64,000 nucleotides of DNA from Lachnospiraceae bacterium (GCA_017539565.1 JAFYCS010000023.1:19471-83470), one strand, 5' to 3'; counted from the stretch's first letter, positions 17,556-27,091 are shown. A program made the numbers and translations. Notes: generated by a model not told the origin, from the letters alone.

Positions 17556-20114
17556 TTATTTCAGTCCGTTCGTCTCTTTAAAGTTTGCTATACAGATATT
17601 ATAATCTGCTTCAGTCACCCTGCCCAGAGGATCGATATACTGCTGCTCCTTCGTGCTGCCCGGAGCTCCCTTGCCCGGCAGTATAAGCCAGGTCTCAGCC
17701 CAGCACATCGGCTCCCAGTGCCAGAAATCGATAGACAGATAATCAAGATAATCATCGGTACGTCCAAAGTCTATAGACCTTTTCAAACCGGTAGTGGTCT
17801 CTGCATATCTCATCAGCATCCACATGAAATCCTGTCTGGTAATGTAAGCATCGGGAGCGAAGGTATCATCCAACACATAAGGGAAACCGGCCAGCATTCT
17901 CTTGCTATCCGCCCAAAGCAGCGCATTCTCATACTTATGCCCTTTTACATCGGTAAATCTGGTCTTTTTAGAGCTCACCTTAGGTTTACCCGCAAACTCG
18001 TATAATTTCTGAATAACTTCAGCTCGTGTAAGGAAGCTGCTTTCATCCGCTCCGGCGTCCGAATAAGGGTATGGATCCAGTGACGGAAGCGTATATCCCT
18101 TTGGATCGGTACTTAAAGTCACCACATCATCAAAGCAGATGAAGAATAAGCTGTCCAATCCTTGATCATCACCTGTTGTGGAATCATCCCAGTCAAAGTC
18201 TATGGTCCAGGAATGTATAGGTTTTCCAAGCTGAGATTCATTTCTTTTAACACCTTCATTATAAGCTCGAACAAGGAAAGGATTCTGGCCTATATCCAGT
18301 TTTGTCATACTGCTGTTACCAAAGGCCTGCAGGAAATGCATATAGTGGTTATTTGACAGGTCTATGGTTTCAATAGGGCAGCATTCACATATCAGGATCT
18401 CCAGCTTGGGATTATTTGAAACATCAAGGCTCTTAAGCTCACCGTTATACGCACAGTTTAACTTGAATAATTCCGGATTATGGCTAAGATCCAGATCTGT
18501 TATTCCGTTAGCTGCACAGTTATAATACTGAAGTTCGGGACATTTGCTTAAATCAATAGCTCCAAGTCTCTGTTCCTGAGGGGTCTTTGCATTGATCACA
18601 TTATCCCATACATCCAGACGCTTCATCTTGGGACATACAGTCACATCCAGCTCGGTCAAGTGATTCTTGAAAGCATCCAGATGCGCCAGTTTAGGACAAT
18701 AGCTAAGATCCAGTTCCGTAAGCTCACATGTTCCGCAGGTAAGATGCTCCAGTTCACGGCAGTTAGACAGATCGAGTTCCTTTATAGGATTTGTATTGCA
18801 CTCGATAAACGCCATCTTCGGAGTATTTGAAAAATCCAGCTCGGTCAGTTTGCAGTCAAAGCAATATACCCACAACAGCTCGTGATTATGAGACATATCC
18901 AGCTCAGTCAAAGGATTATTTGAACACCAGATACCGGTAAGCTCAACATTCTTACTGATATCCAGGCTGGAAATTTCATTGTCTTTTATCCACAGGCCTA
19001 CAAGCTCGGGGAAATATTCTATTCCCTTAACAGACTTTACTCCTGCACCTTCACAATCGACATTCCTTATATAGAATATCTCTTCCTCAGACAGGATACC
19101 GTTACCGTCCTTGTCATACTGACGTCCGCTGATGATCTTTCTGAAAACAGCATCCGGGAAATGTTCTTTATCGATCTTAATTGCAACGATCTCCGGTTTC
19201 TCGGGGTTATCGGGGCCGGTAGGTTCAGCAGGTCCTGTGGGCTCAGCGGGGCCGGTAGGTTCAGCAGGTCCTGTGGGCTCAGCGGGGCCGGTAGGTTCAG
19301 CAGGTCCGGTGGGCTCAGCGGGACCGGTAGGCTCTGCAGGTCCGGTGGGCTCTGCGGGACCGGTAGGTTCTGCAGGTCCGGTGGGTTCTGCCGGTCCGGT
19401 AGGCTCTGCGGGTCCTGTAGGCTCTGCGGGTCCTGTAGGCTCTGCGGGACCGGTAGGCTCTATTCCATCCTTGGGGATAGTATCAACTATGGAAAAATAC
19501 ATTCTTGCAGCCTTTTTACCTGCTGCAGAATTCAGCTTGCTGACAGCTTTTTTGAAACGTGTAAGATTCTTTCCCTTAAGACCCACCGCTTTAGCTGCGG
19601 ATTTCTTGACTTTGGCCTTTACACGAAAGTATGATTTGGAACCGGTCTTTTTGTTTTTATATTCGGTAAACTTCCATTCGATAACATTACTCAGATCAAC
19701 GGAATCTACTCCCAGCAGATCACAGGCCACATCATTAAGATCATTGCATTTGACCTCTGCATCCAGGTCTGTGCCGGCTTTGATCTTTCTGTTGCAAAAC
19801 TGAACTACGGTGTAATAGGATACTTCTGCACTGATAGTATAAGGAACTTTGTTGATCGTGAAAGATTTTGATGTGATAGTTTTCTCATCATCACTGGTCT
19901 TGTCGATAATGGCCGGAGCCTGAGGTGCTTTGGCTGTTACATCCTCATAGATATCATCACCGTCAAAGTCATACTCCTCATATGACTCTTCATCTTCCTC
20001 AACAGACACCTCTTCACTTACGGTCACATCTGCATCGTCTGATGCCAGAACAGGTTGTAGATCTCCGATGAGCATTACGACTGATAGCAATCCTGCCAGC
20101 AGTTTTTTCTTCAT
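17556..20114 (-). CDS. Secreted LRR protein with hexapeptide-repeat stalk and SLH-like C-terminus
   Basis: An 852-residue exported protein: signal peptide (MKKKLLAGLLSVVML, cleavage near VLA-S), acidic linker, a beta-type domain (about 70-210) with a basic KKTGSKSYFRVKAKVKKSA stretch, then 14 PTGPAE-type hexapeptides (about 218-301). An EF-hand-like loop DKDGNGILSEEE follows, then leucine-rich repeats (about 340-650) with LTELDLSxCPxL patterns. The last 150 residues resemble S-layer homology modules (FTDVKGHKYENALLWA, then FAPDAYITRQDF), which could anchor it to wall polysaccharide. It is probably a surface adhesin or scaffold. It has its own promoter and terminator, so it is monocistronic. 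Confidence 0.5.
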   Translation of the reverse strand: MKKKLLAGLLSVVMLIGDLQPVLASDDADVTVSEEVSVEEDEESYEEYDFDGDDIYEDVTAKAPQAPAIIDKTSDDEKTITSKSFTINKVPYTISAEVSYYTVVQFCNRKIKAGTDLDAEVKCNDLNDVACDLLGVDSVDLSNVIEWKFTEYKNKKTGSKSYFRVKAKVKKSAAKAVGLKGKNLTRFKKAVSKLNSAAGKKAARMYFSIVDTIPKDGIEPTGPAEPTGPAEPTGPAEPTGPAEPTGPAEPTGPAEPTGPAEPTGPAEPTGPAEPTGPAEPTGPAEPTGPAEPTGPAEPTGPDNPEKPEIVAIKIDKEHFPDAVFRKIISGRQYDKDGNGILSEEEIFYIRNVDCEGAGVKSVKGIEYFPELVGLWIKDNEISSLDISKNVELTGIWCSNNPLTELDMSHNHELLWVYCFDCKLTELDFSNTPKMAFIECNTNPIKELDLSNCRELEHLTCGTCELTELDLSYCPKLAHLDAFKNHLTELDVTVCPKMKRLDVWDNVINAKTPQEQRLGAIDLSKCPELQYYNCAANGITDLDLSHNPELFKLNCAYNGELKSLDVSNNPKLEILICECCPIETIDLSNNHYMHFLQAFGNSSMTKLDIGQNPFLVRAYNEGVKRNESQLGKPIHSWTIDFDWDDSTTGDDQGLDSLFFICFDDVVTLSTDPKGYTLPSLDPYPYSDAGADESSFLTRAEVIQKLYEFAGKPKVSSKKTRFTDVKGHKYENALLWADSKRMLAGFPYVLDDTFAPDAYITRQDFMWMLMRYAETTTGLKRSIDFGRTDDYLDYLSIDFWHWEPMCWAETWLILPGKGAPGSTKEQQYIDPLGRVTEADYNICIANFKETNGLK
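19211..19462. repeat. Tandem repeat, 14 units of 18 bp
   Basis: Fourteen in-frame 18-bp units encode EPTGPA-type hexapeptides of the LRR protein. Units at the left end alternate in two sequence versions, giving a 36-bp higher-order period, the mark of recent duplication; units at the right end have drifted. Copy number may vary between strains and change stalk length without breaking the frame. Confidence 0.5.
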
Positions 20115-20168
20115 TGGTTTAACCTCCCTCGTTTTACAGCAGATAGTCTCTGCCCAATATACGTGGCA

Positions 20169-20198
20169 ATTTTACCACAGCTGTTGTTTGCAAAACAA
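20169..20198 (-). promoter_or_regulatory. Putative promoter of the LRR/SLH-like gene
   Basis: On the minus strand, TTGTTT (20193-20198) and an extended -10 TGGTAAAAT (hexamer 20169-20174) are 18 bases apart, about 55 bases upstream of the ATG at 20114, which has GGGAGG as ribosome site. Confidence 0.5.
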
Positions 20199-20247
20199 TA
20201 AAGAGGTAATGAATGAATACTTTTTTGTCATAAGCAGGCCCGGCCGG

Positions 20248-22518
20248 CTATTTTAAAACCAGCCGTCCATATTCTTCTTTCAGGATATCATATGATTGCT
20301 TAAGACGTTCATGATATGCAGGAACATCCCAGTTATCCCAGGTATAAGGCTGCATTCCGCTGTACTGTTCCCCGCTCATTATCCCCAGGTATATCTCATC
20401 TACATTGATACCGCCCAGATCATTCTGTTCCCAGAAATCCCATTCCACTTCTTTGGAGCTGGGATCACGGAAGCTTAACAGCCCCCACGCCAGTCTCAAC
20501 TCGATAAAATCGCTTCCATAGCACATATCCGCAAGGGAATCATATTCCTCTGAAGCAGGATCGGCATTTCCGTATCGGAGCAGTCCGGTGTCCATGCGCT
20601 CGGCATCACGCCACTCTTCCGTAGTCGGGATCCACTGCGTACGGTTCATACACAGGTAGATCGGAATGAATTCCGCACTTTCGGGATCATCATATCCGGT
20701 GGTATTAAGGAGATTGTCATATTCGCCAAAGGTAAATGCATACCGGTCATAGTATTTATGTACCAGGAGTGTACTGTCTTCTTTGCCGTTCAGACACAGC
20801 ATAAAGTCGGCATCACGGTCAAGCTCTTTATCCTTATATGCATTATGCCCCGAAAGCGGGGTTGTATCGAATGGGATCAATATACGGTCAGTCTGATTAC
20901 CGCTCTTTGGCAGTGCCTTTACGCCTTTTACGCACAGATACAGGTATCGTTCATCTTTCTTTACATATAACTTAAGTCCGTCAGCTTCAGCCAGCGGCTT
21001 TTCATCTTCCCAGTCTTCAAAATCACCGTCTATCAGGACATCCATACGTTCTGTCCCCGGATCAAAGCTCAGCAGTCCGAAGTTCTGCTCACTGGTCTGT
21101 ATATCACTCCAGAAAGGCCGTCTGTCTGAATCGGTATAATCCATGGTATTCCAGGTACGCTTAAACCATTCGTCCTGCCATGCAAAAACCAGCCCTCCGC
21201 AATAACCGCAGTCAAATATATCCTGAGCCATAGAGCTTAACGCTTCACCCTGTTCCTTTTCCGTTAAATGTCCCTGATCATAATGGGTATATCTGTTCTG
21301 ATGAGTACAGCCGCGCGAAGTGGGCACTCCAAACTCTGCTACCAGCACAGGGATATCATGCAGGTTTATAAGATCTTTAAGATAAGCCTTATAGGTATTT
21401 ATACTTCCGCTCTCATCCTTATAAGACGTATATTTATCGGAAAGCATCATAAAGTCCGGATAATACGGATATACATGATAGCTGGCGAATATCCCGGGCA
21501 CAAACTTTTCCGTAGGTTTGATATGTTCAACGTTAATACTAACAGCATCTTCCATCTCAAAAAGCGGTTCTTCGGGATGGCTCATCTCATCAGCCGTAGG
21601 CCAGTTTGACCAGCTGACCGGCCGCTGCATACCGTACTTTTCTGTTTCGTATTTTATGGTCTCGTCACCAAGCCTTGCCAGGAATGCATGAAAAGCATCC
21701 GAATCCCTGACAGTCAGATATTCTCCTTCGTAGGAAGTGATCTCAGGGTAGAGATCATTGGTAGTCCCGACAAAATATGCGTCGGATTCGATACCAAGGA
21801 TCCAGCCTATAACATAGTCTGCCACATCAGCTGTATATGTCCCCGATGCCCTTCCGGGACGCGGTTCGATCACGCAGTCACCGTGTATTATATCTATCTG
21901 TTCCTTAGCTTCTTCAACCGCATAATCTATTACGTCATACGCATCGCCGGTCTCTATGATCTTATCCTCATCATACCAGACGCCCATCATCAGATAGAGT
22001 TTCTTTTCGGAAAGAGCGTTGTATTCATAAAACGCGTTGTAAAATTCCGGCTTCATCGTGGTATATATACGTATACAATTACAGTTCATATCTGATATCT
22101 CATCAAACCAGCGCAGATAAGTCTCCCTGCTTATGCCAAGTTCCCCCGGAAAGTAACCCGGCGTTCCTGAGCCGATGTTCACACCGTTAAGATACGTGGG
22201 AACAAATTCATTGCCGTCATAGACCGTAAGATATTTACCATCAACCGTATATGCATAATCAACGCCATTTGCCGTATCTTTATATACCGGCTGCGGATAT
22301 TTACTTTCTATATTTAAGACCACCGTTTCCTCCGGAACGGTATCATCCTGTTCCGGTATCTTTTCGTTATTTTCCGATACACTATCCCCGCTGACAGCCC
22401 AGATTGCCGGATCACTGCCCGCATCCGTATCTTCTGCACCTTCTCCCCCGTTACATGCTGCAAGCATCATTAGCGGCAGTATTACAGCAGGTATCCTTTT
22501 GATACCCTTAAGCTCCAT
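20248..22518 (-). CDS. Lipoprotein with glycoside-hydrolase-like TIM barrel and C-terminal beta domain
   Basis: A 756-residue protein from ATG 22518 (GGAGG 10 bases upstream; a TTG at 22524 is also possible). The lipobox LMMLAAC puts the anchored Cys at about 22. Residues 90-500 look like a clan-A-type glycosidase barrel: LNGVNIGSG, NCNCIRIYTT, YLMMGVWYDE, ending in VLVAEFGVPTSRG and GGLVFAWQDEW, where AEFG carries a candidate nucleophile Glu. The C-terminal part (IDGDFEDWEDEKPLAEADG onward) resembles a CBM9-like carbohydrate-binding fold. The exact GH family and substrate are not recognised. It should act on extracellular glycans. Alone in its unit, with its own promoter. Confidence 0.5.
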   Translation of the reverse strand: MELKGIKRIPAVILPLMMLAACNGGEGAEDTDAGSDPAIWAVSGDSVSENNEKIPEQDDTVPEETVVLNIESKYPQPVYKDTANGVDYAYTVDGKYLTVYDGNEFVPTYLNGVNIGSGTPGYFPGELGISRETYLRWFDEISDMNCNCIRIYTTMKPEFYNAFYEYNALSEKKLYLMMGVWYDEDKIIETGDAYDVIDYAVEEAKEQIDIIHGDCVIEPRPGRASGTYTADVADYVIGWILGIESDAYFVGTTNDLYPEITSYEGEYLTVRDSDAFHAFLARLGDETIKYETEKYGMQRPVSWSNWPTADEMSHPEEPLFEMEDAVSINVEHIKPTEKFVPGIFASYHVYPYYPDFMMLSDKYTSYKDESGSINTYKAYLKDLINLHDIPVLVAEFGVPTSRGCTHQNRYTHYDQGHLTEKEQGEALSSMAQDIFDCGYCGGLVFAWQDEWFKRTWNTMDYTDSDRRPFWSDIQTSEQNFGLLSFDPGTERMDVLIDGDFEDWEDEKPLAEADGLKLYVKKDERYLYLCVKGVKALPKSGNQTDRILIPFDTTPLSGHNAYKDKELDRDADFMLCLNGKEDSTLLVHKYYDRYAFTFGEYDNLLNTTGYDDPESAEFIPIYLCMNRTQWIPTTEEWRDAERMDTGLLRYGNADPASEEYDSLADMCYGSDFIELRLAWGLLSFRDPSSKEVEWDFWEQNDLGGINVDEIYLGIMSGEQYSGMQPYTWDNWDVPAYHERLKQSYDILKEEYGRLVLK

Positions 22519-22553
22519 CTTCAACAGTCCTCCGTATCAAAAATCAATACTAA

Positions 22554-22582
22554 ACAATATCACAATTACTTATCCTGTTCAA
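22554..22582 (-). promoter_or_regulatory. Promoter of the glycosidase-like lipoprotein
   Basis: On the minus strand, TTGAAC (22577-22582) and TATTGT (22554-22559) with a 17-base spacer and a TG one base before the -10. Confidence 0.5.
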
Positions 22583-22623
22583 GTTCATGATAATACGGAC
22601 TAACTGCCGCGAATATGAACCGA

Positions 22624-22652
22624 TAGACAAAATGCCGGCGTTATCGTAAAAT
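22624..22652 (+). promoter_or_regulatory. Promoter of the plus-strand membrane protein
   Basis: TAGACA (22624-22629) and TAAAAT (22647-22652) with a 17-base spacer, 30 bases upstream of the ATG. It is divergent from the promoter at 22554-22582. Confidence 0.5.
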
Positions 22653-22681
22653 GTTACCATCTGTTATAAGGAGGGATCGTT

Positions 22682-23569
22682 ATGAAGCTTAATTATGCCC
22701 AGAAAATGTCTTTGATTTCTATTATATTAACGTGGCCCCTGCTCATTGCCTTTACGTATTTTATCATCGATATCCTTCATTATGATCTGTTGCAGGATAT
22801 GAACGGCGGGCTCAGATTTCTTATCATCGCACTTTTTTCTCTTTTTATAGCAGCTCTTTCCACGCTTACCATCGGTATTTTTTCGCCACTTGCCAAAAAT
22901 CAGAATATCATAATGACAGAACTTGAACAGAACGGTTATACCGAACGCTTCTTTGCTTTATCCGAGCAGGAAATACAGCGTATAATCTCTAAGGGACGTG
23001 TATATAAGGATTACCGTTATTTCAGTCAGTACGTAAGATACCAGGCTGACGGTTATCTTTTACTTAATAATGTAAATGCCGCTGTGGAAAGCATCTCACG
23101 CACCAACCTCCCTGACATGCAGGCACATCTGAAAAAAATAGAAACAAATGCTTTTCTTGGATACTTCGATGTCCAGATGGCCATCAGCGAAGAACTCAGG
23201 AACCCGGCACGGGCAAATGCCGTTATGCAGGACGCTGCCCCCTATATGCAGAAGTCTTACGGCAAAGGTATTTATGGCGATGTGATGATCGACGAAATAT
23301 ATTTTTTGTATTACCTTACCCTCGGAGATATTGATAGTGCATTCAATTATGCCCGGCACGCCCTCGGACGTTCAAATACTCCCATTCCTTTTTGCACATA
23401 CATAGGAAATGCGCTTTTGGCAAAAGCCTGTACCCAGACCGGCCGTTTTGAAGAAGCCGAAGAATACATTTCTCTTGCAGAAAGCGCATGCAAATCTGCT
23501 CTCCAGAAGCAGATCATCGGACAGCTCCGTAATAAACTAAGCGTTGCCCGTGCCGCTTCGGAAACATGA
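22682..23569 (+). CDS. Membrane protein with TPR-like cytoplasmic domain, unknown
   Basis: A 295-residue protein. Two membrane helices lie at about 10-32 and 45-67, followed by a soluble helical domain with TPR-like helix pairs, e.g. LLAKACTQTGRFEEAEEYI and the next SLAESACKSALQ. GGAGGG lies 8 bases before the ATG. No family name recognised. It stands alone on the plus strand between minus-strand genes, convergent with the diguanylate cyclase 22 bases away. Function unknown; TPR-like domains usually bind proteins. Confidence 0.5.
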   Translation: MKLNYAQKMSLISIILTWPLLIAFTYFIIDILHYDLLQDMNGGLRFLIIALFSLFIAALSTLTIGIFSPLAKNQNIIMTELEQNGYTERFFALSEQEIQRIISKGRVYKDYRYFSQYVRYQADGYLLLNNVNAAVESISRTNLPDMQAHLKKIETNAFLGYFDVQMAISEELRNPARANAVMQDAAPYMQKSYGKGIYGDVMIDEIYFLYYLTLGDIDSAFNYARHALGRSNTPIPFCTYIGNALLAKACTQTGRFEEAEEYISLAESACKSALQKQIIGQLRNKLSVARAASET

Positions 23570-23591
23570 TAATTGTCTTATCTTACCCTTC

Positions 23592-24890
23592 CTATCCGAT
23601 CTTCACATTATTTCTTCCGTCAGACTTGGCACGATACAGTGCACTGTCCATGCGTTCGAATGCTTTATCAAACTCATCATCTGCTGTAACTTCAGTAACA
23701 CCTATACTGCAGGTCAGATGACCTATCTTTTCAAATTCAAACTCTTCAACTTTCTTCCTTATTTCTTCAGCCAGTTCTGCGGCTTCATCGATGGAAGCCT
23801 CATAGCAGACAACGGCAAATTCTTCACCACCCCAGCGTCCCAGGACCGCATTTCTGCCTTCCAGCCCTTCTTTTATAACATTGGTGAAACTGATAAGAGT
23901 AACATCACCTGTTGAATGCCCGAATTCATCATTGATCTTCTTAAAGAAATCGATATCCAGTATCATCATGGATGTTCTTGTATCATTTTTGCTTCTCTCA
24001 ACGATAGCATTATTAAGCTCGGTCTCTATACGTCCGTGGTTATAAACCGAAGTAAGAGAATCCACCGAAGCCAGCATCTCATATTTCTTCAGGGTCTTAC
24101 GCAATTCAACGGAGTCTTCATGTATATTCTGTACCATAAACACGAAACGGTAGTCATCATCGTTATTTGTCTCGGCACGGCTGAAAATAAGCTTAACCCA
24201 TATATACACGCCTTCCAGGTTCATCATCATACAGTCAAATGAGGCTGTCTGACCGGGGACATATTTTTTCTTAAGTATATCCGGATCCGTTTCCTCCAGG
24301 AACTGCGCCTGATACTCTTTAGCTATCATATTGACGATCATCATACGCCATTCAGAGTACTTAAGCTGCTGGTTCATAACCTCACCGGATATCTCCGTCA
24401 CACTTATGCTGCTGGTGGTATCCCTGACAATATCAATATACATGGAGAACAGATAGATGTTCTGAATGGTATCTACTTTTTTATTCGTCAGATCCTCTTC
24501 GCGGTAAAGACTCTTATCAAGCTCGTCAAGGAAGAAGAGATAATAGTCCTCGGCGATCGGATAAACCATAAACTGGGTCACATGGATGATATCATCTATC
24601 ATAAGATTAACGCGCCTGCTGTATTTATCCAGAAACTTCCCGGAAGTAGGCAGGAAAACAAGATAATCCTCTACTATTGCTTCAGAGCTGTTATGGAAGT
24701 GATACCATAACTTTTCTATAAGATCGTTATAAGTCCAGTCATCCTGCAAAAATTCAGCAAAAATGCCTCTTTTTACCAGTACTTTAATACTGTTGGCTTT
24801 CGCATCCACGACAAGCACAGCTCCCACCTTATCCTTATAAAGATCAAGCGCTTTTTCAAAAGAAAATGAATCAAGACTATATTCCGACAT
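23592..24890 (-). CDS. Diguanylate cyclase (GGDEF)
   Basis: A 432-residue protein from ATG 24890 (GGAGGGG upstream; a longer reading to 24965 lacks support). Residues 1-260 form an uncharacterised sensory region without membrane helices, with a PAS-like fold at about 180-260. The C-terminal GGDEF domain has DSLTSVYNHGRIE, MMILDIDFFKKINDEFGHSTGD and active-site RWGGEEF, so it should make cyclic-di-GMP from two GTP. The inhibitory I-site RxxD is missing (Ala where Asp is expected), so product feedback is probably absent. It has its own extended -10 promoter. Confidence 0.5.
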   Translation of the reverse strand: MSEYSLDSFSFEKALDLYKDKVGAVLVVDAKANSIKVLVKRGIFAEFLQDDWTYNDLIEKLWYHFHNSSEAIVEDYLVFLPTSGKFLDKYSRRVNLMIDDIIHVTQFMVYPIAEDYYLFFLDELDKSLYREEDLTNKKVDTIQNIYLFSMYIDIVRDTTSSISVTEISGEVMNQQLKYSEWRMMIVNMIAKEYQAQFLEETDPDILKKKYVPGQTASFDCMMMNLEGVYIWVKLIFSRAETNNDDDYRFVFMVQNIHEDSVELRKTLKKYEMLASVDSLTSVYNHGRIETELNNAIVERSKNDTRTSMMILDIDFFKKINDEFGHSTGDVTLISFTNVIKEGLEGRNAVLGRWGGEEFAVVCYEASIDEAAELAEEIRKKVEEFEFEKIGHLTCSIGVTEVTADDEFDKAFERMDSALYRAKSDGRNNVKIG

Positions 24891-24921
24891 GCTAACCCCT
24901 CCGCGGCAAATAATTGTGTAC

Positions 24922-24930
24922 ATTATACCA
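24922..24930 (-). promoter_or_regulatory. Extended -10 promoter of the diguanylate cyclase gene
   Basis: TGGTATAAT on the minus strand (TATAAT at 24922-24927), about 32 bases upstream of the ATG. No good -35 hexamer; the extended TG may compensate. Confidence 0.5.
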
Positions 24931-25031
24931 CATTCCCGTTTACTTATGTATACATATCTCCACAAAAAGTTTGATTAATGAAATACGTTCTGTATAACTG
25001 TAAAAACTATTATAATGATCGGATATCGCCG

Positions 25032-25706
25032 TCACTTAACTTTAAGTGTTTTCAGATAAGCCTTGTGTTCATCCGAAACCCTGTAGCTCTCAACAGCCTT
25101 TTGTATGGCTTTATTATGTGTCCAGGGCTCCAGGCTGTTATCTTCGATAAAACTTATGGTTTCGTCGTATCTTTTAGCAAGTGCCGTAGCAAAATACCAG
25201 GCTTTCATCATCTTAAGATAATAATCATCACCTTTTTTCCCGGCGATCCACTTGGGATATTCTTCCTTAAAATCATCACCCAGATATTCGTTCATAAGTA
25301 TCCTCATTCCGAATCTGGAAGTGTATACGTGGTCTGAATCTATCCATCTCTTCACATGTTTTACCAGCTTATCATGATGCTTTTTAAATACTGCAGGACT
25401 GGACTGATCACTTACAGGCCAGCAGTCTACATAAGGCAGGAAAGTGTCCACAGCCTTTATGCATTCATCAAAATCCTTTATAAGCGCTATCAAAAAGAAG
25501 TGTACCAGGTTCTCTTCATAATACCTGTGAGGCAGATCTTTCAGGAAATCTTCCGCCTCTTTGGTACCATATATCTCTTTGGCGATCTTTCTCATTTCAG
25601 GTGTTTTGACACCGATGATAGATTTCTTAGGGATATTCGGCACCAGATTTGCCTGAAAATCCCTGTACTCATCATTCTTAAATTCCTTTAATCTTTTGGA
25701 TACCAT
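25032..25706 (-). CDS. DNA alkylation repair protein, AlkD-like
   Basis: A 224-residue all-helical HEAT-repeat protein of the AlkD/AlkC family. VPNIPKKSIIGVKTPEMRKI, YYEENLVHFFLIAL, YVDCWPVSDQ, RFGMRILMNEYL and MMKAWYFATALAKRY match the family; AlkD-type enzymes excise alkylated bases such as 3- and 7-alkylpurines. The length is normal. ATG at 25706 with GGAGGG upstream. It follows the glycerol-1-phosphate dehydrogenase-like gene by 45 bases in the same direction, though functional linkage is not obvious. Confidence 0.5.
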   Translation of the reverse strand: MVSKRLKEFKNDEYRDFQANLVPNIPKKSIIGVKTPEMRKIAKEIYGTKEAEDFLKDLPHRYYEENLVHFFLIALIKDFDECIKAVDTFLPYVDCWPVSDQSSPAVFKKHHDKLVKHVKRWIDSDHVYTSRFGMRILMNEYLGDDFKEEYPKWIAGKKGDDYYLKMMKAWYFATALAKRYDETISFIEDNSLEPWTHNKAIQKAVESYRVSDEHKAYLKTLKVK

Positions 25707-25751
25707 ATGTAACCCTCCGGCCGGTAATTATCCTCTGATTCCCCGTAAATA

Positions 25752-26810
25752 TCAGAATTTTTCTTCCATCTGTCTGTAAATCTCTTTAAGCCGGTTATCA
25801 CTCAGATCCGTCTCATTCAATATCGTATAACGGTCTGCCCGGGTCGCAGCAGCCTGTTGCCACGCTTTTATGAATATCTCTTCCGTAACTTTATTGAGGG
25901 AAGGCTTAACAGGTATGCCGTACTGTCTGATTATCTTTTCAACCTTTGCGGTATTCCTTCCCTGGAAGATGCATGCCGGATAACTTCCCATTGCAGTTGC
26001 TATACCGTGAGGCACATTGACCAGATCGGCAAAATCCTCTTCCAGCGCGTGGCAGAACAAATGCTCCGATCCGCTGCTGGGTCTGGAAGAACCTGCGATC
26101 TCCATTGCCAGCCCGCCCATTACCAGCGCATTGGTCAGTCTCTGTATAAAATCCCTGCTCTTTAACTCCTCATTTTCAGTATATAAAATGCTGTCAAAAG
26201 CCATCCTGGATATCATATAGGCAAAGTCGTCAACACTGTCACCGTTCTTTTCATGGGCCAGCTTCCAGTCATATAAAGCCGTATACTTTGAGACCGTATC
26301 ACCTATACCTGCCAGGAGCTGCCTGTCAGGTGCACTTTTTACAACATTTACATCTATGATTATCGCATCGGGTATGGTGCACTTAAAGCTCTTGCGCGCC
26401 CTGCCTTCGGTTCCCAGTACCGCTACGGGAGACGCCAGCGAATCATTTGATAAAGTAGTCGGTAATGACAGAAGCTGTGATTTGGATACAAAGGCTGCAA
26501 ATTTAGCCAGATCAAGAACCGTCCCGCCGCCAAAACCTATCACCAGGGAGATATCGTTCATCGTGATATACTTTGCCAGAGCAACCGCGCTGTCATAATC
26601 AGCCTTCTGTATCAGATAAAGCTCACTCTTTGGAAAATCATGCATTATCTCATCCAGGATGCCCTGAAATATGCCTTTAAGGTTTTCCTCCGTCACCAGT
26701 ATCACCTTAGATCTTTTCAGCCTCGGAAACACATCCTTCATGACACCGGGTATATCATTAAATACGCCTTCTTCAACAATCAGATGATACGGAAGTCTGA
26801 ATCTGTTCAT
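25752..26810 (-). CDS. sn-glycerol-1-phosphate dehydrogenase-like enzyme (AraM/EgsA family)
   Basis: A 352-residue metal-dependent dehydrogenase of the iron-type alcohol dehydrogenase superfamily. Start at ATG 26810, 7 residues inside the longest reading, because AGGAGG sits just upstream. The Gly-rich dinucleotide loop is VIGFGGGTVLDLAKF; metal ligands fit Asp in AGIGDTVSKY, His in SGSEHLFCHALE and His in VPHGIATAMG. Family members reduce dihydroxyacetone phosphate to sn-glycerol-1-phosphate. In Bacillus AraM makes precursor for heptaprenylglyceryl lipids; here the role is unproven. Preceded 14 bases upstream by an 88-residue unknown, probably in one transcript. Confidence 0.5.
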   Translation of the reverse strand: MNRFRLPYHLIVEEGVFNDIPGVMKDVFPRLKRSKVILVTEENLKGIFQGILDEIMHDFPKSELYLIQKADYDSAVALAKYITMNDISLVIGFGGGTVLDLAKFAAFVSKSQLLSLPTTLSNDSLASPVAVLGTEGRARKSFKCTIPDAIIIDVNVVKSAPDRQLLAGIGDTVSKYTALYDWKLAHEKNGDSVDDFAYMISRMAFDSILYTENEELKSRDFIQRLTNALVMGGLAMEIAGSSRPSSGSEHLFCHALEEDFADLVNVPHGIATAMGSYPACIFQGRNTAKVEKIIRQYGIPVKPSLNKVTEEIFIKAWQQAAATRADRYTILNETDLSDNRLKEIYRQMEEKF

Positions 26811-26824
26811 TATTATCCTCCTTT

Positions 26825-27091
26825 TTACCAATCCTCTTCCAGCACCTGGATCTCCAGATAATCATAATCAAGTGTCTCTACAAAGCTGTCCTGATAGAAA
26901 CGACAGCGCGATGCGCGCTTAAAATCCTTGATATTTTTCTCTAACCAGATAGGCATGCCAAGATCAAATTCATGCACCGCATCTTCTATAGCATGCAGAA
27001 CCTTGTGCGTACGTGTATCTTCTTCATTACGCTCTATTGTCAGTTCTTTTTTTAACCTGGTATCTTTCCACAGTTTAAACCAGAATCGCAT
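26825..27091 (-). CDS. Small conserved-looking protein, unknown
   Basis: An 88-residue protein with a basic N-terminus (FWFKLWKDTRLKKELT) and an acidic C-terminus (EIQVLEEDW). No signal peptide or membrane helix. Not recognised. AAAGGAG lies 12 bases before the ATG. It is 14 bases upstream of the glycerol-1-phosphate dehydrogenase-like gene, so likely co-transcribed. Good codon usage and its position in an operon support it as real. Confidence 0.5.
   Translation of the reverse strand: MRFWFKLWKDTRLKKELTIERNEEDTRTHKVLHAIEDAVHEFDLGMPIWLEKNIKDFKRASRCRFYQDSFVETLDYDYLEIQVLEEDW

Noticed and set aside
19211..19462. CRISPR-like look of regular repeats
   Set aside because: Units are contiguous 18-bp in-frame coding repeats without spacers.
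19132..19803. Plus-strand Gly/Val/Pro repeat reading resembling a collagen-like protein
   Set aside because: It is the reverse reading of the PTGPAE stalk of the LRR gene; the opposite strand has signal peptide, promoter and terminator.
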